NCBI GenBank assembly: GCA_040882465.1
Contig: JBBEBG010000008.1
Location: 48,848-112,847, forward strand
DNA: 64,000 nucleotides
Reading direction: 5' to 3'
Source: Gemmatimonadota bacterium
GTDB taxonomy: Bacteria; Gemmatimonadota; Gemmatimonadetes; Longimicrobiales; Gaopeijiaceae
Position 1 is the stretch's first letter, and each line of letters begins with the position of its first letter. Below are positions 1-8,212 of this stretch, in pieces. A model generated the notes under the pieces. The model did not search any database and was not told where the DNA came from. It saw only the letters and a program-made list of their open reading frames with translations. The translations under genes and the position numbers were made by a program.

Positions 1-28
1 CCCCCCCCCCCCCCCCCCCCCCCCCCCC
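1..28. repeat. Poly-C homopolymer at the window edge
   Basis: The window opens with 28 consecutive C residues, then ACCC and ordinary coding sequence. It lies 26 bases from the stop codon of the first gene. A tract this long at the very edge of the sequence is more likely an assembly or sequencing artefact at a contig end than biology, but the sequence alone cannot decide this. Confidence 0.9.
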
Positions 29-54
29 ACCCTTCGTCGCGAGATCCGATCGGG

Positions 55-1017
55 TCAGGAGGTCCGGTCGAAAGGATCAGACGCGAGCGCTTCCCTGAGC
101 TTCGGGTGCCGTTGCCAGAGGTAGATCCCGATCGCCGCCACCGCCAGAACATTTCCCATCGCGATGGACCACCAGGCGATCGGACCCAGGAGAAATTCCG
201 CCACGATCGCGAGCAGTCCCAGGAGGAAGGACTCGAAAGCGACGAAGAGGAGAATCGCGCCGAGGATGATCGGTGGCCTCGATTCGGCTTCCCACGCGAT
301 CGCGGAAGCAATGAGCCCGATCACGCCGAAGGTCACGAAGTGGAGGATGGAGTAGCCTCCGACTGTGAAAAAGGTCACCTCGATCATCTCCGTGTTGGAG
401 GCGCCGAGGAGAAGCGCGGAGCCGAGCGCGGCCGGAGTGAAGAGGAGGCGTCCCTGGGTGAGGTCGAAGAAAAAGAACCAGGCCGCGACCGTCACGGCGC
501 CCACGAGCCCCGCTAGGAGCCCTTCCCGAACGATGTCGTGCTCCGCGAGCGCCTCCCACCAGGTGAGCGATCTTACCGTCCCTGTAAGGCGCAGGTAACC
601 CATGATGGTGAGCCCCGCCAGCAGATTCCCCGCCAGCACCTCCACCCAACCCAGCTCTTCCACGACGTCCACGCCCGTAATGTAGATGCTCGCGTAAAAA
701 GCGAGGTCGAAGAGTACGAAGCCGAGAACGACGCCAAGAAGTGTGTTCGGGCCCCACGCCACCGCCATGAAGAGGCGGGTCACGAGAAGACCGATCGCCA
801 CGAAGGCCAGGTAGTGAATGACCGTGTAGAGCGCGATACTTCCGGGGCTCGATTCCAGCCCCTCGACACCGAAGAGGGAGTGGGCAAGGAGGGAGGGGGT
901 GTGGAAGGGCTGTCCCAGGGACGCGTCAATGATGAGGAACCAGAGAGCCAGCACCGTCGCGCCGAGCACCCCCGCGATGACTCCTCGTGCCCAGAAACCT
1001 TGATTTGCGATCGGCAT
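55..1017 (-). CDS. Integral membrane protein with two homologous halves, function unknown
   Basis: This 320-residue protein is almost entirely hydrophobic, with roughly eight predicted membrane segments. I do not recognise the family. It is an internal duplication. The first half (about residues 8-145) and the second (about 160-308) share the same order of motifs: a leading GxxAGxxGA segment, a W-F-x5-D/x-F helix, a threonine-proline turn, a helix with a central histidine (VIHYLAF and ILHFVTF) and a closing GN-x-LA helix. It is the last gene of the minus-strand respiratory cluster, 49 bases after a 49-residue membrane protein, so a role linked to the terminal oxidase is possible but unproven. 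The conserved histidine in each half could bind metal or haem; that is speculation. The ATG start at 1017 is followed directly by a membrane segment. Confidence 0.75.
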   Translation of the reverse strand: MPIANQGFWARGVIAGVLGATVLALWFLIIDASLGQPFHTPSLLAHSLFGVEGLESSPGSIALYTVIHYLAFVAIGLLVTRLFMAVAWGPNTLLGVVLGFVLFDLAFYASIYITGVDVVEELGWVEVLAGNLLAGLTIMGYLRLTGTVRSLTWWEALAEHDIVREGLLAGLVGAVTVAAWFFFFDLTQGRLLFTPAALGSALLLGASNTEMIEVTFFTVGGYSILHFVTFGVIGLIASAIAWEAESRPPIILGAILLFVAFESFLLGLLAIVAEFLLGPIAWWSIAMGNVLAVAAIGIYLWQRHPKLREALASDPFDRTS

Positions 1018-1066
1018 CTCGGGACCTCCTTCGGTCAGAGTTCGAGGGGATGTGGTGGGCGCGGAG

Positions 1067-1216
1067 TCAGTCGTCGAGACGCCTCCTGAGGCGCCCGGCG
1101 TTCACGTGGCGGCGCAGAATGAAGATCCCGATCCCGAGGGACAGGAGGAGAGGGACCGCGGAGACGATCAGCCCTCCCCAGAACATTCCCACCATCAGCG
1201 GATGGTCGCTGTGCAT
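1067..1216 (-). CDS. 49-residue single-span membrane protein beside cytochrome oxidase genes
   Basis: A short open frame reads from ATG at 1216 to TGA at 1067, preceded by a good ribosome-binding site (GCGAGGAG, about 8 bases upstream). The product starts MHSDHPLMVGMFWGG, has one hydrophobic stretch (about residues 9-34) and ends in an arginine-rich cytoplasmic tail (RRHVNAGRLRRRLDD). It fills the gap between the oxidase subunit IV gene and the duplicated membrane protein, on the same strand. Its size, single helix and position resemble small accessory subunits of haem-copper oxidases, but I do not recognise the sequence, so the accessory role is inference. Confidence 0.6.
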   Translation of the reverse strand: MHSDHPLMVGMFWGGLIVSAVPLLLSLGIGIFILRRHVNAGRLRRRLDD

Positions 1217-1293
1217 GATCTATACTCCTCGCTCTTCCGGTTCGCCGGCGCCCTCCCCGGCCGGCATGGATCGGGGGCGGCCGGATGGCTCTC

Positions 1294-1563
1294 TCAAAAC
1301 TCCTGGATCACCGTGAGGATCAGGATGAAGATCAACGGGATCGGCACCGCGGCGATGATCCAGAGCTTCTTCGGCTCGAACCGCAGGTGCATGTAGTACA
1401 TCGCGACCAATAAAGCGCTGGTCAGGGACACGATGACGAGGAGGGTCACCGATACGGCCGTCGGAAGCCCCAGCATCATGATTCCCACCTTGCCGAACAT
1501 GAGAACGGCCAGAACGAACCAGATCAGCATGTACGGCGGGTGAACTTTTTCGGCGGATGCCAT
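1294..1563 (-). CDS. coxD: Cytochrome c oxidase subunit IV (caa3/COX4-prokaryotic type)
   Basis: An 89-residue protein with three hydrophobic helices and the YYMHLRFEPK loop that is typical of prokaryotic COX4/CtaF subunits. It is a small structural subunit of the membrane oxidase complex. I start it at the ATG at 1563 (MASAEKVHPP). A longer reading of the same frame adds a serine-rich stretch that merely shadows the end of the subunit III gene. It follows subunit III by 13 bases and is certainly co-transcribed with it. Family assignment rests on size, topology and the position coxB-coxA-coxC-coxD. Confidence 0.88.
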   Translation of the reverse strand: MASAEKVHPPYMLIWFVLAVLMFGKVGIMMLGLPTAVSVTLLVIVSLTSALLVAMYYMHLRFEPKKLWIIAAVPIPLIFILILTVIQEF

Positions 1564-1576
1564 TAAACGGCCTCCC

Positions 1577-2206
1577 TCAGACGAGGTAGACGATGGTGAA
1601 GAGGACGATCCAGACCAGGTCCACGAAGTGCCAATAAAGCCCCATGATCTCGACACCGCCCACCTTCTTCGAGTTGAAATGCCCTCCCATGGAGCGGATC
1701 AGCACGCCGATCAGGGCGAAGACCCCGATCGTGACGTGGAGCCCGTGAAATCCGGTCATCAGGTAAAAGGTCGAGCCGTAAAGCGGTCCTCCCTCGGCGC
1801 TGTAATTGGCGGCGACCGGGATGAATCCGTCGGCCGCCAGGTGAATGTATTCATACACCTGGACCCCGACGAACGTGCTTCCGAGGAGGATCGTGGCGAC
1901 CAACCAGAGCTGGAGCCCCTTCTGGTCGTCATGTTCCAGCGCGGCGAAGGCCTTCACCATCGTGACGGATGAACAGATCAGGACGAAGGTGTTGATCGCC
2001 GTCAGGGGGACGTTGAGCACCTCGCCCGGATAGGCCCACTGCTCCGGATGGGCGAACCGGAGAATGACGTAGGCTCCGATGAGCGAGGTGAAGAACATGA
2101 TCTCCGAAAGGAGGAAGATCCACATCCCGAGCTTCATGGTATAAAACTCGACCCCGGGCTCGGGACGCCGCTGGTCCATCGGGATCGCGGCTGCGTGACT
2201 CGTCAT
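1577..2206 (-). CDS. coxC: Cytochrome c oxidase subunit III
   Basis: A 209-residue protein with five predicted membrane helices and subunit III signatures: KLGMWIFLLSEIMFF near the N-terminus, FYLMTGFHGLHVTIGV in the middle (FHGxHV is the family hallmark) and a C-terminal YWHFVDLVWIVLF. Subunit III stabilises the catalytic core of haem-copper oxidases in the cytoplasmic membrane. The length fits the short five-helix form found with bacterial caa3-like enzymes. It lies 11 bases after coxA and 13 bases before subunit IV. The ATG at 2206 is the natural start. Confidence 0.96.
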   Translation of the reverse strand: MTSHAAAIPMDQRRPEPGVEFYTMKLGMWIFLLSEIMFFTSLIGAYVILRFAHPEQWAYPGEVLNVPLTAINTFVLICSSVTMVKAFAALEHDDQKGLQLWLVATILLGSTFVGVQVYEYIHLAADGFIPVAANYSAEGGPLYGSTFYLMTGFHGLHVTIGVFALIGVLIRSMGGHFNSKKVGGVEIMGLYWHFVDLVWIVLFTIVYLV

Positions 2207-2217
2207 CGGCGTCTCTC

Positions 2218-3999
2218 TCAGTGCGAAGTGGAGGCGGAGGTGTGGTGCGGCGCCACGGACGAATCCGGCGGATCCGTCTGGAGAATGAAGTCCTCGCGGG
2301 CGCCGGGAACGCTGTATTCATACGGACCCCGGTAAACGACCGGCATCCGCTCGAAGTTGCCGTGAGGCGGAGGTGAAGGTGCGCTCCACTCGATGGAATT
2401 CGCTCGCCATGGATTCGGGCCGGCCTTCTTCCCCTTCCAGATCGAGAGGAGGAAGTTCGCCGCGAAGATGAACTGGAAAGCGAAGAGCACGAATACCGAA
2501 TAAGAGATGAAGACGTTCCAGGGTTGGAGCGGCTGCAGGTACGCGTATAGCGTCGGGTCGTAGAGACGCCGCATCATCCCCTGGAGCCCGATTCCGTGCA
2601 TCGGGAAGAATGCCAGGTTGTAAGCGATGAAGGTCCCAATGAAGTGGATCTTTCCCCAGGTCTCGTTCATCAACGTCCCGAACAACTTCGGATACCAATA
2701 GGTGATCCCCGAGAAGATCGCGAAGAGGCTTCCTCCGAAGAGGACGTAGTGGATGTGCGCCACGATGAAGTAGGTGTCGTGGATCGGGATATCCACCGGC
2801 GTGGACGCCATGAACACTCCCGAGAGTCCTCCGATGATGAAAAGGGCGACGAAGGCCACGCTGTGCAGGAAGGGAGTCGTGAAATGGATGTTCCCCTTCC
2901 AGAGTGTGCCGAGCCAGTTGAACACTTTGATGGCGGAGGGGACCGCGATGACGATCGTGGTGAACATGAACGTCATCCCGAGCCTCGGGTTCATCCCGCT
3001 CATGAACATGTGGTGTCCCCACACGATCCAGCTCAGGAGCGCGATCGCCGCGATGGCGAAGACCATCGAGTGGTATCCGAATACGGGCTTCCTTGCCCCG
3101 TTTGCGATCACCTCGGAGACAATCCCCATCGCGGGGAGGATGAGGATGTAAACCTCGGGGTGGCCGAAGTACCAGAAGAGGTGCTGCCAGAGGAGAGGCT
3201 CACCGCCGAGTTCCGGCTTGAAAAAGGTCGTCCCGAGCGTCTGATCCGTGAGGAGCATGATCAGCCCTCCCGCGAGGATCGGCATCGCGAGGAGGACGAG
3301 AATCGCCGTGATGAAAAGCGCCCAGACGGTGAGCGGGAGGCGGAACCAGGTGAGCCCCGGGGCCCGCAGGTTGATGATGGTCGTGATGTAGTTTACGGCT
3401 CCCGTGATGGACGAGAAGCCGAGGAGGAAAAGAGAGATCAGCCAAAGTTGTTGGCCGAGGTAGACGCCGGTGAATTCGCCCGACGTCGAGAGTGGTGCGT
3501 ACGAGGTCCACCCCGCGCCCGCCGCTCCTCCTTCCACAAAAAAGCTCGCGAGCATGATGAAGCCGGCCGGCACCGCGAGCCAGAACGAGAACATGTTCAG
3601 CTTCGGGAAGGCCATGTCGGCCGCGCCGATCTGAAGGGGGATCAGCAGGTTCCCGAACACTCCGACGAGCAGCGGCATGATCGCGAAGAAGATCATGAAG
3701 GTCCCATGCATCGTCACGAGCGAGTTGTAAAACTCCGGGAGAATGATCCCGCCGGGAGCCATCGTCTCGGGAAGGATGTCCACCGGGAGGGGCGTTCCCG
3801 GAAAGCCGAGCTGCCACCGCATCACGGTGGCGAGCGTCCCCCCCAGGAGGAGGAAGAGGAGGCTCATGAAGAGGAATTGCTTCCCGATCGTCTTGTGGTC
3901 GGTCGAGAAGATATACTTCCGGACGAAGGAGAGCTCCTCATGGTGCTCTCCCGCGAAGGGAAGGAGGTCGTAGTCCGTTTTTGTGGCCACGTGACTCAT
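2218..3999 (-). CDS. coxA: Cytochrome c oxidase subunit I (haem-copper oxygen reductase, A1-like)
   Basis: The catalytic subunit of a proton-pumping haem-copper oxidase, 593 residues with about twelve helices. Visible ligands are H98 in TMHGTF (low-spin haem), H280 in FGHPEVY with the cross-link tyrosine Y284, the H329-H330 pair in VWGHHMF (CuB), and H415 and H417 in FIVAHIHYVLFGG (high-spin and low-spin haems). E282 within HPEVY marks an A1-type D-channel rather than the YSHP variant of A2 enzymes. It sits between coxB and coxC with short gaps, giving a standard operon. The electron donor is probably one of the cytochromes or the cupredoxin encoded just upstream. Genes for haem A synthesis (ctaA, ctaB) are absent from the window. 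Confidence 0.98.
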   Translation of the reverse strand: MSHVATKTDYDLLPFAGEHHEELSFVRKYIFSTDHKTIGKQFLFMSLLFLLLGGTLATVMRWQLGFPGTPLPVDILPETMAPGGIILPEFYNSLVTMHGTFMIFFAIMPLLVGVFGNLLIPLQIGAADMAFPKLNMFSFWLAVPAGFIMLASFFVEGGAAGAGWTSYAPLSTSGEFTGVYLGQQLWLISLFLLGFSSITGAVNYITTIINLRAPGLTWFRLPLTVWALFITAILVLLAMPILAGGLIMLLTDQTLGTTFFKPELGGEPLLWQHLFWYFGHPEVYILILPAMGIVSEVIANGARKPVFGYHSMVFAIAAIALLSWIVWGHHMFMSGMNPRLGMTFMFTTIVIAVPSAIKVFNWLGTLWKGNIHFTTPFLHSVAFVALFIIGGLSGVFMASTPVDIPIHDTYFIVAHIHYVLFGGSLFAIFSGITYWYPKLFGTLMNETWGKIHFIGTFIAYNLAFFPMHGIGLQGMMRRLYDPTLYAYLQPLQPWNVFISYSVFVLFAFQFIFAANFLLSIWKGKKAGPNPWRANSIEWSAPSPPPHGNFERMPVVYRGPYEYSVPGAREDFILQTDPPDSSVAPHHTSASTSH

Positions 4000-4051
4000 G
4001 TTTGTTTCCGGCTCCCTTGGCGCGTGTTCATCGTTGGTTCCCAGTTCCCCT

Positions 4052-4837
4052 TCAGAAATCTCCGTGCTCGTGCATGGGAGTTGCGGCGCCTTCCGCGAGG
4101 CCGGATGTCACCGCGCCGTTCCCCGCCTCCGCACCGATATCCAACGACGCCAGTACGCCGCCGAGCACCGCCTGGCGCGCCGCGACCTGGGTCGCCTCCC
4201 ATGCTTCGAACTCGGCCTGGGGTTGGACCGCCACGATGCCGTCCATCGTGGAGTGCCCGGTGCCGCACAGCTCCGCGCAGCCGAGCGTGTATTCGCCCGT
4301 CTGTATGGCCTCGAACCAGATGGGGATGACCATCCCCGGGACGGCGTCCTGCTTCAGCCTGAAGTCGTAAACGAAGAAAGAGTGGATTACGTCCTCGGAG
4401 GCGAGGTGGATGAGGATCGGCCGGTCCACGGGGACGTTCATGCGATTCAGGAGAGTGAAGTCGTCGGCGGTCTCGAACTGGCCGTCCGCCCCCGCGTAGC
4501 GGGTCTCCCACTCGAACTGTCGTGCCGTCAGCATGACTTCGTAACTGTCCGCCGGGAACACCTCCGGATTTTTGATCCGGTTCCAAACCGGCGCGCTCAT
4601 GAAGGCCAGCACCACAACGATGACGAAGGGAACCGCGGTCCAAATGACCTCGGCCTTCGTGCTTCCGTGAATGTATTCGGCGCGTTGTCCCTCGCGATGC
4701 CGGTACCTGAAGAGGAAGTACACGAGGAGCAGTTCCGTGCCGAAGAACACGGCGCCGGTGATGACCAGGATGATGTAATAAATCCGGTCTATGTCCGGCC
4801 CGAAGGTGGACACGCTTGGGTCTAGCAGCCAATCCAT
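4052..4837 (-). CDS. coxB: Cytochrome c oxidase subunit II, CuA-binding
   Basis: A 261-residue subunit that accepts electrons from a periplasmic donor at the binuclear CuA centre. Two membrane helices (about residues 20-43 and 64-82) precede a cupredoxin domain. The CuA ligands are complete: H152 in VIHSFF, then C187, E189, C191, H195 and M198 in CAELCGTGHSTM. There is no C-terminal cytochrome c domain, so this is not a true caa3-type subunit II and needs a separate electron carrier. The last 50 residues form an alanine/glycine-rich tail ending MHEHGDF, of unknown use. It is the first gene of the coxBACD set and lies 49 bases after a cupredoxin-like lipoprotein. Confidence 0.96.
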   Translation of the reverse strand: MDWLLDPSVSTFGPDIDRIYYIILVITGAVFFGTELLLVYFLFRYRHREGQRAEYIHGSTKAEVIWTAVPFVIVVVLAFMSAPVWNRIKNPEVFPADSYEVMLTARQFEWETRYAGADGQFETADDFTLLNRMNVPVDRPILIHLASEDVIHSFFVYDFRLKQDAVPGMVIPIWFEAIQTGEYTLGCAELCGTGHSTMDGIVAVQPQAEFEAWEATQVAARQAVLGGVLASLDIGAEAGNGAVTSGLAEGAATPMHEHGDF

Positions 4838-4886
4838 TCGCTTGATCTCCCCGTCACCGAGTGTGAACGCGCTTCCCGCCGAACCC

Positions 4887-5777
4887 TTACTGATCCGCTC
4901 CCGTCACCGCGGGAGCGTACCCGGCCGCCGCGAGCTCTTCCGGAGTATGGAAGTGCGGGTCGATCGGTTCACCCAGAGGCACGACCGCGTTTGCGAGCAT
5001 CGCCTCTGTGAAGGAAAAGGAGACCGTGGCGGTCTGGCCGGTCGCCACCGTCACCGTCGCCTCCTGCGTGCCGAGCCGGGAGTGCCACGCCTCGAGGACG
5101 TATTCGCCCGGAGGGAGATTTCGGAGGTCGAAGGTGCCCCCCGCGTTCGAGACGGCGTGGTAAGGATGGGCCACGACTCCCACGTACGAGTTCATCCACC
5201 CATGCACGTCGCATTGGATGGGGACCATGACCTCGGGCTGGGCGAGGGTCCGGTCCGTCGTCATGTTGACCGGCTGAGTGATGTTGAAGCCCCGGTTCAC
5301 CGTCGGGCTCGCCGAGATGTTATGGAGGAGCCCGTCCGAGTTCTGGAAGGTGAGGGTCTGGTTCACCATCACCCCCGAGACGTGAGGGAGGTACTGACAG
5401 CCGTCTTGGTTGATCAGCGTCGCCTCGGCCGGGACGGGGAAGCTCATCCCCTCGAGCCCCTCTTTCACGTAGACGAAGACATCGCCCAGATGGCCGGCGC
5501 TCACCTTGAAGCTTTCGGTCATCGCGGGCGTCGCATGTTTCGCCGCGCAGGTCGGCTCCGAGGTCATGTCGATCGGTGTATCCGCCGGAGCCGTGCCTTC
5601 GAACATCACCATCCCGGTAACGTGTCCCGCGGTCGCCATGTCGAAGGGCGCCTCCGTAGCGCCACCACCGGCAGCGCCGCCCGCGGCGTCACCTCCGTCA
5701 CCTCCGCCACATCCAGCGAGCGCCCCGACCACGACGAGCGGGGTCAACGTGTGTAACACCTTCTCATGGATCTTCAT
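4887..5777 (-). CDS. Cupredoxin-like lipoprotein, probable blue-copper electron carrier
   Basis: A 296-residue lipoprotein. The signal peptide ends in a lipobox with C23 (LAGC), followed by a glycine-rich linker. The central domain (about 50-205) has a possible type-1 copper set: H152 in LLHNIS, and C189, H192 and M195 in CDVHGWM. The C-terminal part (about 205-260) looks like a carboxypeptidase-regulatory beta-sandwich (GGTFDLRNLPPGEYVLEAW). Similar proteins are often found beside respiratory oxidases. Its place between the cytochrome c genes and coxB suggests it carries electrons to the CuA site, or is a structural part of the complex. Copper binding is inferred from the motif only. Confidence 0.72.
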   Translation of the reverse strand: MKIHEKVLHTLTPLVVVGALAGCGGGDGGDAAGGAAGGGATEAPFDMATAGHVTGMVMFEGTAPADTPIDMTSEPTCAAKHATPAMTESFKVSAGHLGDVFVYVKEGLEGMSFPVPAEATLINQDGCQYLPHVSGVMVNQTLTFQNSDGLLHNISASPTVNRGFNITQPVNMTTDRTLAQPEVMVPIQCDVHGWMNSYVGVVAHPYHAVSNAGGTFDLRNLPPGEYVLEAWHSRLGTQEATVTVATGQTATVSFSFTEAMLANAVVPLGEPIDPHFHTPEELAAAGYAPAVTGADQ

Positions 5778-5836
5778 GGCTCATCCCCTCCAGGGTGAGT
5801 TGAGTGGTCGAATCTGGCCTCGGAATCCGAGGTTTC

Positions 5837-7420
5837 TCAGGAGCCCATGCGCTTCAGGCCCTCGCGCTCCCGGCGTTGGGCGCGGCCCACGACGAATAAC
5901 CCCAGCCCGCCCGTCACGAGGAATGCGAGGAGAGGGGTCACGTACGTGGACGCCGGTACTTCTTCCTCCGGATAGATATAGTACCAGGAGCTGATGGCGC
6001 CCCGGGCTCCTGCCTCGCCGTTGTCGCCGTCCCAGGCGAAAAGGGCGAAGGGAATCGCCCGGCCCACCTCGAATCGCAGCTCGTTTTCGACGTCGGTGGG
6101 CTCGAAGCTCCGACGAAGGAGGAGCTGCCACTGGCCGTCCGCCCACTGCGCCTCGGCGGTCACACCGCCCGGGCCGCTGGATCGGATCGCGTTGATCCCG
6201 TTGGCAACTCCGCGTTCCACCCGGGCTTCGTCGCTCCGCCACTGCCAGAGGAAGACGGGCGTACGCGCGTCCCCCATGAGGAAGTAGGGGAGGTCCATCC
6301 CCTCCGGGATCTCGTTCCCCCACTGCACGGTGAGTCGGTCCGGCCGGGGACCTGGAGCCAGATCTCCGTCCTCCCGCGGTTCCATCGCCGCGAGGACTCG
6401 GGCTTGCCAGTCCGTCGTCCAGACCGGATCAGGGCTCAGTGACCGGTCGTTCCAGGTCAGCTTGAGGACGAGCTCGTATCCGTCATGCATTCCCTGAACC
6501 CAGACGGTGTTCACCGAAGGGTCGAACCATCGGGGGCGCGCGACGATCTGGCCGACGAGGGGGACGTATGCGGGCTCCAACTCGTCCCACCGCGGATCTG
6601 CGAGGTCGTTGGGGATGAGGCCGGGGTCCACGCGCTGGATGCGAATGACCTCGCGCGGAGCCGGAGTCCGTTCCGGAGAGAGGCTCCGCACGTAGTGCGC
6701 CAGGCTCCAGAGCTGTTCCTCCGTCATGAATCCGGCATCAATGAGGTCTGAAAACTGCGCCATCGGGGTCCCGTCGAGGCCGGTGCGGAGACGTCGGTAG
6801 ATGTTCTCGACCGTACCGCCCCCATTAAATCGCCAGTTCTGAGTGAGGTCGGCCGCGCGGATCGGACTTCCCCAATCGTCTTCGAGAGGTGGGGCGGAGG
6901 AGCCGTCGCCCCGTCCCGCCTGCCCATGACACTGGAAACATTCGATCGAATCGTAGAAGATGCGCCCTTCGGCGATTCGGTCCGCGGACGAGCCCGACGC
7001 CCCCCCGAACTCGAGCGGAGTCGGCACGGGCAGGGTCTCGAACGGTGGATAAAAGGACTTTACATGCGCGACGAGTGCCTCCCGGTCCGAAGCTGGAAGT
7101 TGTCCCTCCCATCCGGGCATCGTGGTTCCCGGCATCCCGACATTGATGACGTGCAGGATGTCTGCGTCCGAGGGGATGTCACCGGTGGCCGTCGTGCGGA
7201 CCTGGTAGATGCCGCGCGTGAAGTCGCGGGGGCGCGGCAGCATTCGAGCCGCCGCGGAACCATCCCCGGTCCCTTCGATTCCGTGGCAGGAGGCGCACCA
7301 GCGCTCGTAGACTTCCTGGCCGTGCGCCAGGTCCTGCGCCGCAACCGGCGCGGCGGTGAACGGAGCAACGGCGAGCAGGGCGGCGATGGTCGCAAGAGCC
7401 CTGAGCGGGGAGGTGCGCAT
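5837..7420 (-). CDS. Dihaem cytochrome c fused to an ethylbenzene-dehydrogenase-type haem domain, membrane anchored
   Basis: A 527-residue exported protein (signal peptide ending about VAAQ). Two CxxCH haem-c sites, CASCH (about residue 42) and CFQCH (about 160), lie in two successive cytochrome c domains. Residues about 265-480 resemble the EB_dh family (the haem-b-binding gamma subunit of ethylbenzene and dimethylsulfide dehydrogenases), with several tryptophan-rich beta strands. A C-terminal membrane helix (TPLLAFLVTGGLGLFVV) ends in a basic tail, so the domains face the periplasm. The start ATG at 7420 overlaps the stop of the previous gene as TGATG, behind AGGAGGAAGG; a GTG three bases upstream is the alternative. 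It is the third cytochrome of a CydA-like operon and may link that complex to the cox enzyme. Confidence 0.8.
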   Translation of the reverse strand: MRTSPLRALATIAALLAVAPFTAAPVAAQDLAHGQEVYERWCASCHGIEGTGDGSAAARMLPRPRDFTRGIYQVRTTATGDIPSDADILHVINVGMPGTTMPGWEGQLPASDREALVAHVKSFYPPFETLPVPTPLEFGGASGSSADRIAEGRIFYDSIECFQCHGQAGRGDGSSAPPLEDDWGSPIRAADLTQNWRFNGGGTVENIYRRLRTGLDGTPMAQFSDLIDAGFMTEEQLWSLAHYVRSLSPERTPAPREVIRIQRVDPGLIPNDLADPRWDELEPAYVPLVGQIVARPRWFDPSVNTVWVQGMHDGYELVLKLTWNDRSLSPDPVWTTDWQARVLAAMEPREDGDLAPGPRPDRLTVQWGNEIPEGMDLPYFLMGDARTPVFLWQWRSDEARVERGVANGINAIRSSGPGGVTAEAQWADGQWQLLLRRSFEPTDVENELRFEVGRAIPFALFAWDGDNGEAGARGAISSWYYIYPEEEVPASTYVTPLLAFLVTGGLGLFVVGRAQRREREGLKRMGS

Positions 7421-8205
7421 CACCCTTCCTCCTCTTCTTCCCAGGTCCTGGGGGCCACCCCGGCCTGCTCATAGAGGAAAAGCGTCACGGCCCAGATCTC
7501 TTCGGCGGTGAGGAACTCCTCCCAGGCGGGCATCGCGGAATTCCAGGGAGCGCCTTCGCGAGGAAGCCCCGGTCCACCCTTCGCGATCCGCCAGAAGACG
7601 AAGCTCTCGGTGAGCTGTGCGATCGTGCCGCCGCCGCGCAAGGGAAGGGGAGTCGGGTTGAATCCGGCGGCGTAGTGCCCGGCTCCGTCGAGGTAATCTC
7701 CGTGGCAGGGCATGCAGTTCTGGTAGTAGATCTCCTTTCCGAGCTCGTACGCCGCCTCGGGCGCCATCTCCTCGTGGAGCGGATTCTCGAGCCCGTTGAG
7801 GACCATCGTCTCACCCCGGAAGGTGATCTGGGGCGGGGGTGCCGGGTGGACCGAGCGGAGGGAGGCGGGCGCGGCGATCTTCGGTCGAACCGTGTCGTAA
7901 GCGCCGAAGGCCACGAGGGCCGGAATCGCGAGCAGGAAAACGGATCGGAGCCCCTTCTTTTCCGGCTGGACCATCACCGCCTGGATCGGCTCCTTGAACT
8001 CTTTCCACCGTTCCTCGTTGCTGCTGACCCAGACGAGGAGTCCGACCGTCACGGTGAGCATGTACTGGAGGATCACCGTGCTCGGGACGGGGGCGCTCGC
8101 CACGCCGACGAAGGGCGGGAGATACGGAATCCCGACCTTGACGAGTGCGTAGGCGATGGCCAGGACGAAGGCGGCCTGCCAGAACGGGTGTCGGATGAAG
8201 CTCAT
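7420..8205 (-). CDS. Membrane-bound monohaem cytochrome c
   Basis: A 261-residue protein with three N-terminal membrane helices (about residues 8-30, 43-61 and 86-103) and a C-terminal cytochrome c domain with one haem site, CMPCHGDY, and a plausible distal methionine in NSAMPAWEEF. It ends in a run of glutamates. I start it at the ATG at 8205, which follows GAGGAG at good spacing; a GTG at 8226 would overlap the previous gene. It is coupled by TGATG to the next gene and lies 7 bases after a dihaem cytochrome. The architecture (anchor plus monohaem domain) is that of a membrane electron-relay subunit. Confidence 0.85.
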   Translation of the reverse strand: MSFIRHPFWQAAFVLAIAYALVKVGIPYLPPFVGVASAPVPSTVILQYMLTVTVGLLVWVSSNEERWKEFKEPIQAVMVQPEKKGLRSVFLLAIPALVAFGAYDTVRPKIAAPASLRSVHPAPPPQITFRGETMVLNGLENPLHEEMAPEAAYELGKEIYYQNCMPCHGDYLDGAGHYAAGFNPTPLPLRGGGTIAQLTESFVFWRIAKGGPGLPREGAPWNSAMPAWEEFLTAEEIWAVTLFLYEQAGVAPRTWEEEEEG

Positions 8206-8212
8206 CGTCTCC

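Noticed and set aside
2596-4329. Long plus-strand open frame opposite coxA and coxB
   Set aside because: It is charged, low-complexity sequence that shadows two well-identified minus-strand genes, as is common in GC-rich DNA.
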